DNA of 64,000 nucleotides from Phycisphaeraceae bacterium (GTDB lineage Bacteria; Planctomycetota; Phycisphaerae; Phycisphaerales; SM1A02). Under the pieces are notes generated by a model, which worked only from the letters and a program-made list of their open reading frames with translations, searched no databases and had not been told where the DNA came from. Location: the NCBI GenBank assembly GCA_004213555.1, contig SHAP01000007.1:42568-106567 (forward strand). The letters run 5' to 3'. The position numbers and the translations under genes were made by a program. Below, in pieces: positions 54,522 to 63,589 of this stretch (its first letter is position 1; every line of letters begins with the position of its first letter).

Positions 54522-55589
54522 ATGATTAACCAAAGCAATCTTCGCAAAGCACTCTCAACTGTCTTGGACCCCGAATCAGGACGAGACTTGGTGAGTTTGG
54601 GAGTCCTCCGAGAACTCCAAACCGATGAGGACGCCATCCGCGTTGAGCTGGACATCTCATCCACCGACGAATCCGTGCAGAGCACTCTCCGCTCAGGCAT
54701 CTCGGCCGCGGTAAGGAAGCTTGCCGCAGAACTCGGCATGCGACGCGTTCCGGAACTTGAAGTGGAATTCCTGCAAGCCGGATCAACACCCAACCCCCTC
54801 CCGCTGGTCCGTTCCGTGATTGCGGTTGGAGCCGGTAAGGGTGGTGTAGGAAAAAGCACCGTGGCGGTTCATCTGGCGTTGGCCTTGGCCCGAATGGGCC
54901 GCAAAGTTGGCATTTTGGACGGCGACATCTACGGCCCCTCTTTGCCAACCATGCTTGGTCTCCAAGAGACACCTCCCAAGATTGATGGGAACACCATCAT
55001 CCCTTTTGAAAAAGATGGATTGAAAGTTGTTTCGATCGGGCGACTGGTTGAACCTGAGAAAGCTTTGGTCTGGCGTGGCCCCATGGCCCATGGAGCATTT
55101 CGCCAACTCGCCCTCCAAAGCGACTGGGGTGAACTGGACCACCTCATCGTGGACCTTCCCCCCGGCACTGGTGATGTCCCGCTTACGTTGGCCCAGCTCC
55201 TTCCTCTCACTGGTGCAGTCGTGGTCTGCACCCCCCAAAAGGTCGCCCAGGACGATGCCCGTCGGGCCATTCGGATGTTCCAGCAGCTGGGCGTTTCAAT
55301 CCTCGGCGTGGTGGAGAATATGGCGGGATTCACCGCCCCAGACGGAACCACGATCGACCTTTTTGGCAGAGGTGGTGCGGAGGATATGGCCGCCAGCATG
55401 AGCCTTCCTTTCTTGGGCAGGCTGCCAATCCACCCGGAACTGGCGGCCCGAGGAGATGCTGGTGAACCCGCCACCTGCCACGACACCGAAGGCCTTGGAG
55501 ACACCCTCCAGAGCCTTGGAACGGCTTTTGACCACCGGATCCGCATGGCGGAACGTGGCGAGGATCGCCCCACGCTGGTGATCCGCTGA
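54522..55589 (+). CDS. Mrp/ApbC-type P-loop ATPase lacking the C-terminal CxxC
   Basis: 355 aa. N-terminal DUF59-like part (about 1-85), then the deviant Walker A GAGKGGVGKSTVAVHLALAL (about 103-122), DGDIYGPSLPTMLG, and DLPPGTGDVPLTLAQLLPL. Mrp proteins carry or assemble Fe-S clusters. In those the segment after VENM usually has CPxC before IFG. Here it reads VENMAGFTAPDGTTIDLFG with no Cys. Scaffold function through that site is therefore doubtful. The ATPase part is intact. Confidence 0.85.
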   Translation: MINQSNLRKALSTVLDPESGRDLVSLGVLRELQTDEDAIRVELDISSTDESVQSTLRSGISAAVRKLAAELGMRRVPELEVEFLQAGSTPNPLPLVRSVIAVGAGKGGVGKSTVAVHLALALARMGRKVGILDGDIYGPSLPTMLGLQETPPKIDGNTIIPFEKDGLKVVSIGRLVEPEKALVWRGPMAHGAFRQLALQSDWGELDHLIVDLPPGTGDVPLTLAQLLPLTGAVVVCTPQKVAQDDARRAIRMFQQLGVSILGVVENMAGFTAPDGTTIDLFGRGGAEDMAASMSLPFLGRLPIHPELAARGDAGEPATCHDTEGLGDTLQSLGTAFDHRIRMAERGEDRPTLVIR

Positions 55590-55600
55590 CCGCGAGCCCG

Positions 55601-55628
55601 TTGACACCACACCGGTTCTGGCTACAAT
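55601..55628 (+). promoter_or_regulatory. Near-consensus sigma-70 promoter for rplM-rpsI
   Basis: TTGACA at 55601-55606 and TACAAT at 55623-55628 with a 16-base spacer, 35 bases before the rplM ATG. This is the clearest promoter in the window. Confidence 0.85.
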
Positions 55629-55663
55629 GTCGGATTCCCGCAAATCAACGGGAGGAGACCCCT

Positions 55664-56092
55664 ATGCCCCGTCAAACCACTTTTCTGAAGGCTGGCGCCC
55701 ATGAACCCAAATGGGTTGTGGTTGATGCTGCCAATATCCCACTCGGCCGACTGGCCGCCCGGATTGCGACGGTTCTTCAAGGCAAGCACTCCCCCGACTG
55801 GACCCCGCACGCCATGAGCGGCGACCACGTGATCGTGATCAACGCCAGCCAAGTGGCCCTGACTGGTCGCAAGCCAGAACAGAAAATGCGAAAGACTTAC
55901 TCCGGACACCCAGGTGGCCTGAAGCACATCCCCTACGGCTGGATGCAAGAGCACCGTCCCATCAAACTTGTCGAAGAGGCGGTACGCCGCATGCTTCCCA
56001 AAACCCGACTCGGCCGAGTCATGCTGTCGAACCTGAAGGTTTACGAAGGCGCTGAGCATCCGCATCAAGCCCAGCAGCCAGTTGCCCTCTAA
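55664..56092 (+). CDS. rplM: 50S ribosomal protein L13
   Basis: 142 aa, standard length. WVVVDAANIPLGRLAARIATVLQGK near the start and KTYSGHPGGLKHIPYG with RRMLPKTRLGRVMLSNLKVYEGAEHPHQAQQP at the end are L13 signatures. GGAGGAG lies 6 bases before the ATG at 55664. A longer frame begins inside the promoter and is excluded. It forms an operon with rpsI. Confidence 0.97.
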   Translation: MPRQTTFLKAGAHEPKWVVVDAANIPLGRLAARIATVLQGKHSPDWTPHAMSGDHVIVINASQVALTGRKPEQKMRKTYSGHPGGLKHIPYGWMQEHRPIKLVEEAVRRMLPKTRLGRVMLSNLKVYEGAEHPHQAQQPVAL

Positions 56093-56113
56093 ACCCACTG
56101 AAAGACCTTCCGA

Positions 56114-56617
56114 ATGACCGAAGAAATCACCTCAACTGAATCCGCAGAGCCCGAAACCATCACTTTGGGAGAGGCCCCGGCGGAAACCGCTGAAGACACC
56201 TTTGTGCCCCGTGAACCAGCCGCTCCTGTCCACGGATGGTGGTGGGGCACAGGGCGACGCAAAGCTTCTGTGGCTCGAGTCAGAGTGCAACCTGGAAGTG
56301 CCGGCGTTCTGTGCAATGGCAAGCCATTGGAAGAATTCTTCTGCACTCCGCGTGACCGAAACAACGTGATGGCCGTGCTTGAAGCCACCAACATGCTTGG
56401 GCAAGTGAGTGTCAAGGCAAATCTCACCGGTGGCGGCACCACCGGGCAGTCCGGAGCAATGGTCATGGGTCTTGCCCGGGCACTTCTTGGGTACGACCCC
56501 TCAGTCGAAGCAGTGCTCCGCGAGCACGGATTCCTGAGCCGGGACGCCCGCCGGGTCGAACGGAAAAAGTATGGCCAACGCGGCGCTCGCCGTCGCTTCC
56601 AGTTCTCCAAGCGTTGA
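56114..56617 (+). CDS. rpsI: 30S ribosomal protein S9 with N-terminal extension
   Basis: 167 aa. The S9 core begins at about residue 45 (GTGRRKASVARVRVQPGSG-like), with GGGTTGQSGAMVMGLARALL and the C-terminal ERKKYGQRGARRRFQFSKR. The Lys-Arg end that reaches the P site is kept. About 40 acidic residues precede the core; such extensions occur in some phyla. Terminator at 56646. Confidence 0.96.
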   Translation: MTEEITSTESAEPETITLGEAPAETAEDTFVPREPAAPVHGWWWGTGRRKASVARVRVQPGSAGVLCNGKPLEEFFCTPRDRNNVMAVLEATNMLGQVSVKANLTGGGTTGQSGAMVMGLARALLGYDPSVEAVLREHGFLSRDARRVERKKYGQRGARRRFQFSKR

Positions 56618-56632
56618 TCGCTTGAGAATCCA

Positions 56633-57904
56633 TCAAAAGATCTTCGCGGCGACCGAAAGGTCGCCGCTTTTTTTCAGCCCCGGTCGAAACGGTCCCGCGG
56701 CTTGGAGAATCAGACGTTGGTCTTGTGTTCGCCCCCGGCGCCCTCGATTTGGGCACAGTTCCAACCATGACGAAGGGGCATCCTGATCCATACCAAGCCA
56801 GCGTGTTGCCAGAGCCCTCAAGTCATCAGAGAGAAGTTCTCTTCGGCAGCCAAATCCGGGCAGAGCGAATCCAAAAGGGTCAGATGCATCCCAAGGACGG
56901 AGGACCCCGTGCTGGGCCCGTTCAACTTCAATCCGAAGACGACCAGCAAATCGAACAGATTCTCCTGCGAGAATCGCCGCAAGAAGGGCTGCCAAAGCAC
57001 CATCTTGTTGTGGCGTTCCCTCGAAACATTTGGGGTACCACCAACCACAGCGCCTCAACACATCCTCCGCCTCAACAATCAAATCAAATGGACTTGATGG
57101 CTGCAATGCCACAATCATCTTGTGGGCGACCCACCGGTTTTGGACGAAGTGATGTACCGCTTCCGGCGCGCCAGAGACCCTTGGAGGTGCCACAATGCCA
57201 TGGTTTGCGTTGATCTGCTGCAACCGGCGGACCCGATCACGCTGCACTCGACGACGTCGTGTGTCGTCAGAAATACCGGCATGGCGGTTCCAACGATACG
57301 CCGGGATACCCCATCGCCATGCGAGTCCTGCGGCGCGATCTTCTCGAACTCGATCACGTCGCTTTCCCTGATTCTTCCAGCGACGCAAAGTCTCCCGAGG
57401 AATATGCTTTGCTTGTTCAGGATCCAGCAAACTCAGACGTTTGACTTCTTCAGAGTGTCGAAATCCCCGTGAGGTTCGAGGCGGACGAGCTTTGAAGAAC
57501 CGATCGGCCTCAACACGAGACACCAAAAGTTGCACCTTTTCTTGGTATTTCGACCACTCAAAGATGAGCCCCTGGTCCCGCCACCGCCGCACTGTTCGAC
57601 AATGCACCCCCGCATGGAGCGCCAAATCCTCTTGGGTGAGATGGTCCACATCAGAATCCACTTGATGCGGCGCTTGACGAGAGAGTTGTTCAAGGATTCG
57701 AGTCAGATCAGCGACCAGCGCTTCCCTTGCCAGCAGAGCATCCTCCGCTTGACTGACCTGCAGTTGAGCCCTGATTGGATCAAGACGAAGAAATGGGACG
57801 GTTGAGTTGGAGCAATCATGCACCATGTCCCGGAGGACTATTTGAGCGCGTTGACGAATTCGCGCTGGTGCCAACCCCAACTCACGGGCAAGCACCGCCA
57901 ACAC
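56633..57904 (-). CDS. Unknown protein with two predicted HTH motifs
   Basis: About 423 aa. The N-terminal part is helical (AELGLAPARIRQRAQIVLRD-like). One HTH reads LTQEDLALHAGVHCRTVRRW, followed by RDQGLI (about 89-114). A second is near HIPRETLRRWKNQGK (about 175). The middle is Arg-rich (DDTRRRRVQRDRVRRLQ). It lies directly after alr. The start is uncertain: GTG at 57904 is used, the frame is open to 58015, and a CTG at 57928 overlaps the alr stop. Its 3' end contains the rpsI terminator sequence. DNA binding is inferred; no family was recognised. Confidence 0.55.
   Translation of the reverse strand: MLAVLARELGLAPARIRQRAQIVLRDMVHDCSNSTVPFLRLDPIRAQLQVSQAEDALLAREALVADLTRILEQLSRQAPHQVDSDVDHLTQEDLALHAGVHCRTVRRWRDQGLIFEWSKYQEKVQLLVSRVEADRFFKARPPRTSRGFRHSEEVKRLSLLDPEQAKHIPRETLRRWKNQGKRRDRVREDRAAGLAWRWGIPAYRWNRHAGISDDTRRRRVQRDRVRRLQQINANHGIVAPPRVSGAPEAVHHFVQNRWVAHKMIVALQPSSPFDLIVEAEDVLRRCGWWYPKCFEGTPQQDGALAALLAAILAGESVRFAGRLRIEVERAQHGVLRPWDASDPFGFALPGFGCRRELLSDDLRALATRWLGMDQDAPSSWLELCPNRGRRGRTQDQRLILQAAGPFRPGLKKSGDLSVAAKIF
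56646..56674 (+). terminator. Rho-independent terminator of rplM-rpsI
   Basis: A 9-bp GC-rich stem (56646-56654 with 56659-56667), a GAAA tetraloop and a run of seven T. It lies inside the 3' end of the convergent HTH gene. Confidence 0.95.
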
Positions 57905-57924
57905 TTCTGTCTTGTATGCAGCGC

Positions 57925-59151
57925 TCAGCGGACACCTTCTCGGATAGGAAAGGAGGTTTCGATTTCCGCATGCCCATCCACGTACGCCCGAGGGACCGAA
58001 GGATGGATGCCACAAGCAATGGCGTAGGGCCGAAGCCCTGCTTGGGCGGCCAAGCGCACCAAATGGTTTGGGGCTTGGCGGTTGGGCGTAATGAGTTCCA
58101 CCCGATCACCAACAGATGGTGACAACCCCGCGGCCAGCGCGGGGCCCAGATCCAGAACGGTCTGATCCATATTGATGGCTCCCGCGACAGGAACCCATGA
58201 TTCGCCTTGAGATGTGATCAGCCGCACTTGGGGCGGGATGTGGCCGTCACGACCCGAAAGGAAGGGGGACCACCCCGCGGCGTAGCCCACCGGAACCAAG
58301 CCGAGGACAGAATCTCGGTCAGCGGTCCACTCTCCGTGGTACCCAACCCGTTCACCTCGGGCCACCCGTTTGCAAAGACGTAGGGTCGTGGTCCAACGCA
58401 AGCAGGGCTCCAAGTCAAGAGCCATTGGGAGTCGCCGGCCATCGCTCAGGAATTCAACGCCAAACCCAGCCCAGGCCTGACCGACCCGAACCATGTCCGC
58501 ATGGGTCGTGCGATCGCCCAAAGTCGCGCAGGAGTTTGCCACGTGGACAATGAGGTCTTGAGGCAAAAGTCCTCGAAGACGTTGGACTTCGCCACGCAAC
58601 ATGGTGTGCTGGGCTTCGGTCAAAGCGGCATCACGGTCTGAACTCACAAAGTGGGTGGAGACCCCAGCAAGTCGAACACGAGGCTCTTCCTGAATTTCAC
58701 GAACCAACTTTTCAAATTCTGGGAGAGGGGTCCCGCCGCGGCGAAGTCCTGTGTCCATTTCAAGATGCAGCGGGATTGGCGTCACATCTGGGGTAAGCAC
58801 ACTGCGGATGCGATGCCAATGATCAAGACCGTGAACGGTGAAATGAACCCGCCCCTCGTTGCAAAATCCTCGCAGGGGTGATCCACGGAGGTGAACAGGA
58901 TCTGGACCCAACACCAAGATTGGGCAACGAATCCCGGCCTGCAGCACAGCAAGGCCCTCGTTGGCATCGTAGACGGCCAACATGGAAGCTCCGGACTGCT
59001 GGAGGACCCGGCCCACTTCCGTGGCCCCCATGCCGTAGGCATTGCCCTTGATCACGGGACAAATCCTCGTTTGGGGACCCACCAGATCCCGCAAACGCCG
59101 GTAATTGCGACGAATTGCCGCGACATCCACTTCTAAAAATGAGGCATCCAT
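57925..59151 (-). CDS. alr: Alanine racemase
   Basis: About 408 aa. The PLP Lys lies in ICPVIKGNAYGMG (about 32-44, usually KADAYGHG). GRRGGTPLPE-like segment, VANSCATL and RVGQAWAGFG follow. The catalytic Tyr is in VGYAAGWSPFLSGR (about 282) and NMDQTVLDLG closes the site. It supplies D-Ala for Ddl. ATG at 59151 is chosen because the frame to 59304 has no family match in its N-terminal 51 residues. Divergent from the helicase over 67 bases. Confidence 0.92.
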   Translation of the reverse strand: MDASFLEVDVAAIRRNYRRLRDLVGPQTRICPVIKGNAYGMGATEVGRVLQQSGASMLAVYDANEGLAVLQAGIRCPILVLGPDPVHLRGSPLRGFCNEGRVHFTVHGLDHWHRIRSVLTPDVTPIPLHLEMDTGLRRGGTPLPEFEKLVREIQEEPRVRLAGVSTHFVSSDRDAALTEAQHTMLRGEVQRLRGLLPQDLIVHVANSCATLGDRTTHADMVRVGQAWAGFGVEFLSDGRRLPMALDLEPCLRWTTTLRLCKRVARGERVGYHGEWTADRDSVLGLVPVGYAAGWSPFLSGRDGHIPPQVRLITSQGESWVPVAGAINMDQTVLDLGPALAAGLSPSVGDRVELITPNRQAPNHLVRLAAQAGLRPYAIACGIHPSVPRAYVDGHAEIETSFPIREGVR

Positions 59152-59218
59152 AAGCAGGGCAGAACCTTGAATTCGATCGTACCATTCACCGAGAGGTTCA
59201 ATCGACCTCCCCGATCCC

Positions 59219-60577
59219 ATGCACATTGATACTGATGCCGAAATCTTTCGGACGGAATCAGGCTTTGAGGCACTTGGACTCCGCAAAGAGATCCTGAATG
59301 CCATCGGAAAGCTCGGCTTCGTTCACCCCACCCACATCCAATCGGAACTGGTTCCGCTTGGCGTTGCCGGTCGAGATGTCCTTGGGCAGTCAAGAACGGG
59401 GACCGGAAAAACCGCGGCCTTTGGCTTGCCGCTCCTGCACCGGTTGGCTGAGAACCCCAGTCCGTTCTCGGGCCTGGTGTTGTGCCCCACTCGAGAACTG
59501 GCCATTCAGATCGCCAAAGACCTCCAAGCCTTGGCCGGCGATCTGCCCGTCAAAATCATGCCCGTCTACGGCGGACAACGCATGAAGGTGCAGTCCGACA
59601 AGTTGAAGAAAGGGCCCCATATTCTCGTCGGCACTCCGGGACGGGTGATGGATTTCCACCAACGTGGAGAGTTGCCTTACGACAACATCCAAATGGCAGT
59701 GCTCGACGAAGTGGACCGAATGCTCGACATTGGCTTCCGCGATGACATCCGTCGCATCCTGGGCGGCATGACCCAGAAGCACCAGACCATCTTTGTCTCC
59801 GCCACGATTTCCGAGGAAATTGAGCGTCTGGCTCGGAAGTACTTGACCGATCCAGAACGGCTGACCCATGAAGGCAAGAGTCTTACCGTCGCTCGGGTCG
59901 AGCAACAAGCGTGGGAAGTCAACCCTTGGGACAAGAGTCGCCTTCTCGCCCACCTCATCAAAAAGCACGAACCAGAAGTCACCATCGTGTTCTGCCGCAC
60001 CAAAATGGCGGTGGATCGCACCTCGAAGCACTTGGCTTCTCGGGGCATCAAAAGCGAAGTCATGCACGGTGACATCCGCCAGTCAAGGCGCAACCGTGTT
60101 CTCGAAGAATTCAAGACCGGCAAGGTCAAACTCCTGATCGCTTCAGATCTCGCTGCCCGAGGCATTGATGTTGACGGCATCACCCACGTGGTGAACTACG
60201 ACATCCCCGACAACCCAGACGACTACGTACACCGCATCGGACGAACCGCCCGGGCCGGCCGAGAAGGCAACGCTTGGACCTTCATCTGCCCCGATGAAGG
60301 CCATCTTTTGATGCAAGTGGAACAGCTCACCAACGTCCACATCCCATCCAGCAAGCCCGATGACTTCGAGCCCGGCCCCATCCCAGAATCTGTGCTTCGA
60401 CGCCGGGAAGAGGAAGCGCAGCGGCTCAAGGATGCCGAAAAAAACAAGCGGACCCGAGGCCTCGAACTGCCGGATGAGTCGAAGGCCGCCGACAGCAATG
60501 CCTTCCCCGGCGGCGTCGTTCCCAAATCGATGCCCGGCCGCCGCATGGGGGGTCGCATCCGCACCCGAAGACGATGA
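59219..60577 (+). CDS. DEAD-box RNA helicase (DEVD variant)
   Basis: 452 aa. Q motif GFVHPTHIQSELVPL (about 34), motif I SRTGTGKTAAFGLP (about 58-71), PTRELAIQ, TPGRVMD, motif II LDEVDRMLDIGF (about 161), motif III SAT, and motifs IV-VI ending HRIGRTARAGREG (about 338-350). Motif II is DEVD instead of DEAD. The C-terminus is basic (PGRRMGGRIRTRRR) and may bind RNA. Likely a role in RNA or ribosome remodelling. ATGA overlap with psuG. Confidence 0.95.
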   Translation: MHIDTDAEIFRTESGFEALGLRKEILNAIGKLGFVHPTHIQSELVPLGVAGRDVLGQSRTGTGKTAAFGLPLLHRLAENPSPFSGLVLCPTRELAIQIAKDLQALAGDLPVKIMPVYGGQRMKVQSDKLKKGPHILVGTPGRVMDFHQRGELPYDNIQMAVLDEVDRMLDIGFRDDIRRILGGMTQKHQTIFVSATISEEIERLARKYLTDPERLTHEGKSLTVARVEQQAWEVNPWDKSRLLAHLIKKHEPEVTIVFCRTKMAVDRTSKHLASRGIKSEVMHGDIRQSRRNRVLEEFKTGKVKLLIASDLAARGIDVDGITHVVNYDIPDNPDDYVHRIGRTARAGREGNAWTFICPDEGHLLMQVEQLTNVHIPSSKPDDFEPGPIPESVLRRREEEAQRLKDAEKNKRTRGLELPDESKAADSNAFPGGVVPKSMPGRRMGGRIRTRRR

Positions 60578-61548
60578 GTTCGGTTCGTGTGCATCCTGAA
60601 GTGCTTTCGGCCTTGGCCGAACAGCGACCGGTTGTGGGGCTGGAATCCGCAGTGATCACCCACGGGCTTCCGAAGGAACCTCGGCCGGAACTGCTCCAGC
60701 AACTTGGGGATCCATTCGCCACGAAGTCACATCTGCCTGTCCACTTGGCTCTGGCCGAAGTCATGGAAGAATCCGTCCGCGAGAGCGGAGCCATCCCCGC
60801 CACCACCGCCGTGATCGAAGGCGAATTGGTGGTCGGGCTGACCGACGCGGAACGACATGATCTGGCCCATCACCCGTCCGCAATCAAAGCGGCCCCCCAT
60901 CGTCTTTCCACGATGATTGCCACCAAAGCCACCGGAGGAACCACAGTGGGTGGCGCCCTCACGCTTCTTTACCGTGGGCACCCTGATCTCAAGGTCTTGG
61001 CCACTGGCGGCATCGGCGGAGTGCATCGAGATTGGATCAACCGACCTGATATTTCCGCGGACCTGACCGTTTTGTCTCGCACCCCCTTGATGTGCGTGTG
61101 TGCTGGGGCCAAAATTGTTCTTGATGCCGTCGCCACATTTGAAGCCCTTGAGACGTTGGGGATCCCAGTCCTTGGATGTGGCTGCCGTTCATTCCCCCGA
61201 TTCCATGCCCCTGGAGACGGCACGCTCCCCATCCATTGCTGCAATCCCCAAGAAGCGGCACGAATCGCCCAAGCCCAATGGAAGATCGGATCCGCGGGCG
61301 TCTTGATCACCCAAGCCCCTCCTGCACCTTGGGCGTTGGATCTGGAAACACTGGAATCAGTGACCCAACAAAGCGTGGCCTCGGTGACGGCCTCGGGACC
61401 CGACGCCACGCCCGCCCTGCTCGGGGCCTTGGATCAAGCCAGCTCGGGTCGAGCCTTGCTCGCGAACTTGGCACTGCTCCGGCACAATGCAGTCTTGGCT
61501 TCAGTTTTGGCCGCCGAACACCTCCAGCCCCTCCACCATGACCTCTGA
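60574..61548 (+). CDS. psuG: Pseudouridine-5'-phosphate glycosidase
   Basis: 324 aa. Family blocks VVGLESAVITHGLP (about 20-33), IPATTAVIEGELVVGL, STMIATKATGGTTVGGAL, LATGGIGGVHRDW and LMCVCAGAKIVLDAVATFEALETLGIPVLG (about 170-198) are all present. It cleaves pseudouridine 5'-phosphate to ribose-5-phosphate and uracil (or the reverse). No psuK kinase is in the window. It overlaps rho by 11 bases. Confidence 0.93.
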   Translation: MSSVRVHPEVLSALAEQRPVVGLESAVITHGLPKEPRPELLQQLGDPFATKSHLPVHLALAEVMEESVRESGAIPATTAVIEGELVVGLTDAERHDLAHHPSAIKAAPHRLSTMIATKATGGTTVGGALTLLYRGHPDLKVLATGGIGGVHRDWINRPDISADLTVLSRTPLMCVCAGAKIVLDAVATFEALETLGIPVLGCGCRSFPRFHAPGDGTLPIHCCNPQEAARIAQAQWKIGSAGVLITQAPPAPWALDLETLESVTQQSVASVTASGPDATPALLGALDQASSGRALLANLALLRHNAVLASVLAAEHLQPLHHDL

Positions 61549-62743
61549 ACCCTCCATGAGCGACACCGAAACCAATCCCGGGTCAACACCCCAAGATCCC
61601 GCCCTGATCACTGGCATGGCGTCTGAGGCCCCAGACCGAACCTTCTCCCTCCTGAATCTGGCCTCAGGACTTCCGGTTCAAGAGGACCACCCTGTTCGCA
61701 TCCCCCAAAGCATGGTGGAGGAACTCAGAATTCGCCATGGTCATCTCCTGAAAGCCGAAGTGCAGCAGCGCACCATCCGAACGCGGCGTGGCAAACGCCA
61801 ACGCCGCGAGGTGACAAAAGTCCTCCAAGTGGAGCATCTTGATCCCGAAGTGCACGGCAGCCGGCCTTCTTTTGAAGATCTGGTCCCCATCGATCCCGCC
61901 CCCCGACTCACGCTCGAGCATGAGGGTGGCCCCATCTCCTCGCGAATGATCGACTTGTTTTGCCCCATTGGCTTTGGCACTCGCGGTCTGATCGTGGCCC
62001 CCCCAAAAGCAGGAAAGACCACCCTGCTTCGTGATATTGCCACCAGTGTTGCCGTCAATCACCCCCAAGTCCGCATCATCGCGGTGCTGATCGATGAACG
62101 CCCCGAAGAAGTGACGGAATTCACTCGGCATGTGCCCGGGGAGGTTTTGGCCAGTTCCAACGACATGGACTTGGAAACCCACACCGACCTCGCGCTCTTT
62201 GCCTACGCCCGCGCGCGGCGACTCCTGGAGGCAGGAGAGGACGTGTTGTTCTTGGTGGATTCATTGACTCGACTGGGTCGGGCTTTTAACAATGACCCCC
62301 GATACGCCACCGGCGGACGAACCATGTCGGGCGGTATCGACACCATGGCCCTCGACTGGCCCAAGCGAATCTTTGGTACCGCCCGCAACGTCGAGGGACC
62401 TGGATCTCTCACCATGCTGGCGACATGTCTGGTCGACACGGGTGGGCGGGGTGACCAAGTGATTTTCGAGGAGTTCAAAGGCACGGGAAACATGGAATTG
62501 GTGCTCGACCGAAGTGTCGCCGAGCAGCGCCTCTTCCCCGCCATTGATTTGGCCGGCTCAGGTACTCGGAAAGAAGACCTGTTGTTGTCAGAAGGGACCC
62601 ACCAGACCATCACGGCTTTGCGGCGAAGATTGATCAACATGAAGCCTCCACAGCAGGTCGCTCAATTGCTGAAGGCCATGGAACGGGTCCCCACCAACGA
62701 ACTCCTCGTTCAGGGCGGTCGTCCATCGGATGGATCTCAATAA
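61538..62743 (+). CDS. rho: Transcription termination factor Rho with reduced N-terminal domain
   Basis: About 401 aa. Walker A LIVAPPKAGKTTLLRDIA (about 149-166), LIDERPEEVTEFTR, DSLTRLGRAFN, GGIDTMALDWPKRIFGTARNVE, and SGTRKEDLLL (R loop) are Rho-specific. The N-terminal part is short: the helical bundle is absent. The first half of the cold-shock domain with its RNP1 GFGF motif is not recognisable; the second half (RIPQSMVEELRIRHGHLLKAEV) is. Start at 61538; ATG at 61556 is an alternative. Confidence 0.93.
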   Translation: MTSEPSMSDTETNPGSTPQDPALITGMASEAPDRTFSLLNLASGLPVQEDHPVRIPQSMVEELRIRHGHLLKAEVQQRTIRTRRGKRQRREVTKVLQVEHLDPEVHGSRPSFEDLVPIDPAPRLTLEHEGGPISSRMIDLFCPIGFGTRGLIVAPPKAGKTTLLRDIATSVAVNHPQVRIIAVLIDERPEEVTEFTRHVPGEVLASSNDMDLETHTDLALFAYARARRLLEAGEDVLFLVDSLTRLGRAFNNDPRYATGGRTMSGGIDTMALDWPKRIFGTARNVEGPGSLTMLATCLVDTGGRGDQVIFEEFKGTGNMELVLDRSVAEQRLFPAIDLAGSGTRKEDLLLSEGTHQTITALRRRLINMKPPQQVAQLLKAMERVPTNELLVQGGRPSDGSQ

Positions 62744-62792
62744 GGTCAATCAATACATCGATCTTTGTGAACATCATGGATATGAAAAAACA

Positions 62793-62818
62793 AGCCCCTC
62801 ATCAGATGATGAGGGGCT
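62793..62818 (-). terminator. Hairpin terminator between rho and the PEP-CTERM-like gene
   Basis: An 11-bp stem (62793-62803 with 62808-62818) with an AGAT loop. The A-run at 62785-62790 gives a U-run on the minus strand. It therefore best serves the minus-strand gene ending at 62972. It can also stop rho transcription. Confidence 0.8.
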
Positions 62819-62971
62819 CGGAGATCAAGTAAGAGATTTATCCAGATTCTCGCCCTGAGGAATTGCACGAAAACAGGTGAGAACGCGAGAAGTGGATGTT
62901 GTGGCATGGAGCCACGAATGGCTTAGGAGCCACTCTGGTGGGAATGTTGCCCACCGTATAATCCGTAGCGA

Positions 62972-63589
62972 TCAGCCACGTCGGCGGCGACCAAGGCTCG
63001 CCAGGCCAAGCAAGGCCAACGCACCTGGTGCCGGTACAGTCACAGACATGGACTCAGACTGCAAGAATCCAGCGGCAGACTTGTAATCAACAGTACCTTC
63101 GACCGTAAGTTGCGAATCCTGTGCAACAGAGAGTTGCATAAAAAACACACTTCCGGTGAGTTGTGAGGTTGGGTTTGAGTCAAAAACGCCACCATTGTCG
63201 AGTTGTTCTAGGAGCGTCGCACCGGTAGACAGAATTTGGGCGGATGACCCAGACACAACAAAATCCGGAGAAAAGGAAACATCACCACCCCAATTCGCAA
63301 AGTAACTGTCGCCAGCTCCAGTGATTGCTGAGATGTTTTCAACATCACCCATTCGGGATGGCAAGAGTTCATTGTTGATCAAACCGGTCTCGGATGTAAT
63401 CCGAAAAGCTGAATAATCAGCGTTACCAGAGACGGCAAGGAGCGCATCGGCTGGGCTGTCAAAATTCATAAAGAACCGATATGTCGTCGCACCAGCAATG
63501 ACATCGTCTTCTGCTGTGAAGGTCACACCAGAAAAATCTGCTTGCGTCGAAGCCGCAAGCAAAGAGGATAAAAGAACCACATTTTTCAT
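62972..63589 (-). CDS. Secreted protein with PEP-CTERM-like tail
   Basis: About 205 aa. The signal peptide (MKNVVLLSSLLAASTQA) is followed by a beta-rich body (FTAEDDVIAGATTYRFFMNF, then TSQLTGSVFFMQLSV). The end is VPAPGALALLGLASLGRRRRG, the same sorting signal as at 7521. The body resembles secreted Phycisphaerae PEP-CTERM proteins of unknown function. ATG at 63589 is used; TTG at 63607 is upstream. Confidence 0.8.
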   Translation of the reverse strand: MKNVVLLSSLLAASTQADFSGVTFTAEDDVIAGATTYRFFMNFDSPADALLAVSGNADYSAFRITSETGLINNELLPSRMGDVENISAITGAGDSYFANWGGDVSFSPDFVVSGSSAQILSTGATLLEQLDNGGVFDSNPTSQLTGSVFFMQLSVAQDSQLTVEGTVDYKSAAGFLQSESMSVTVPAPGALALLGLASLGRRRRG

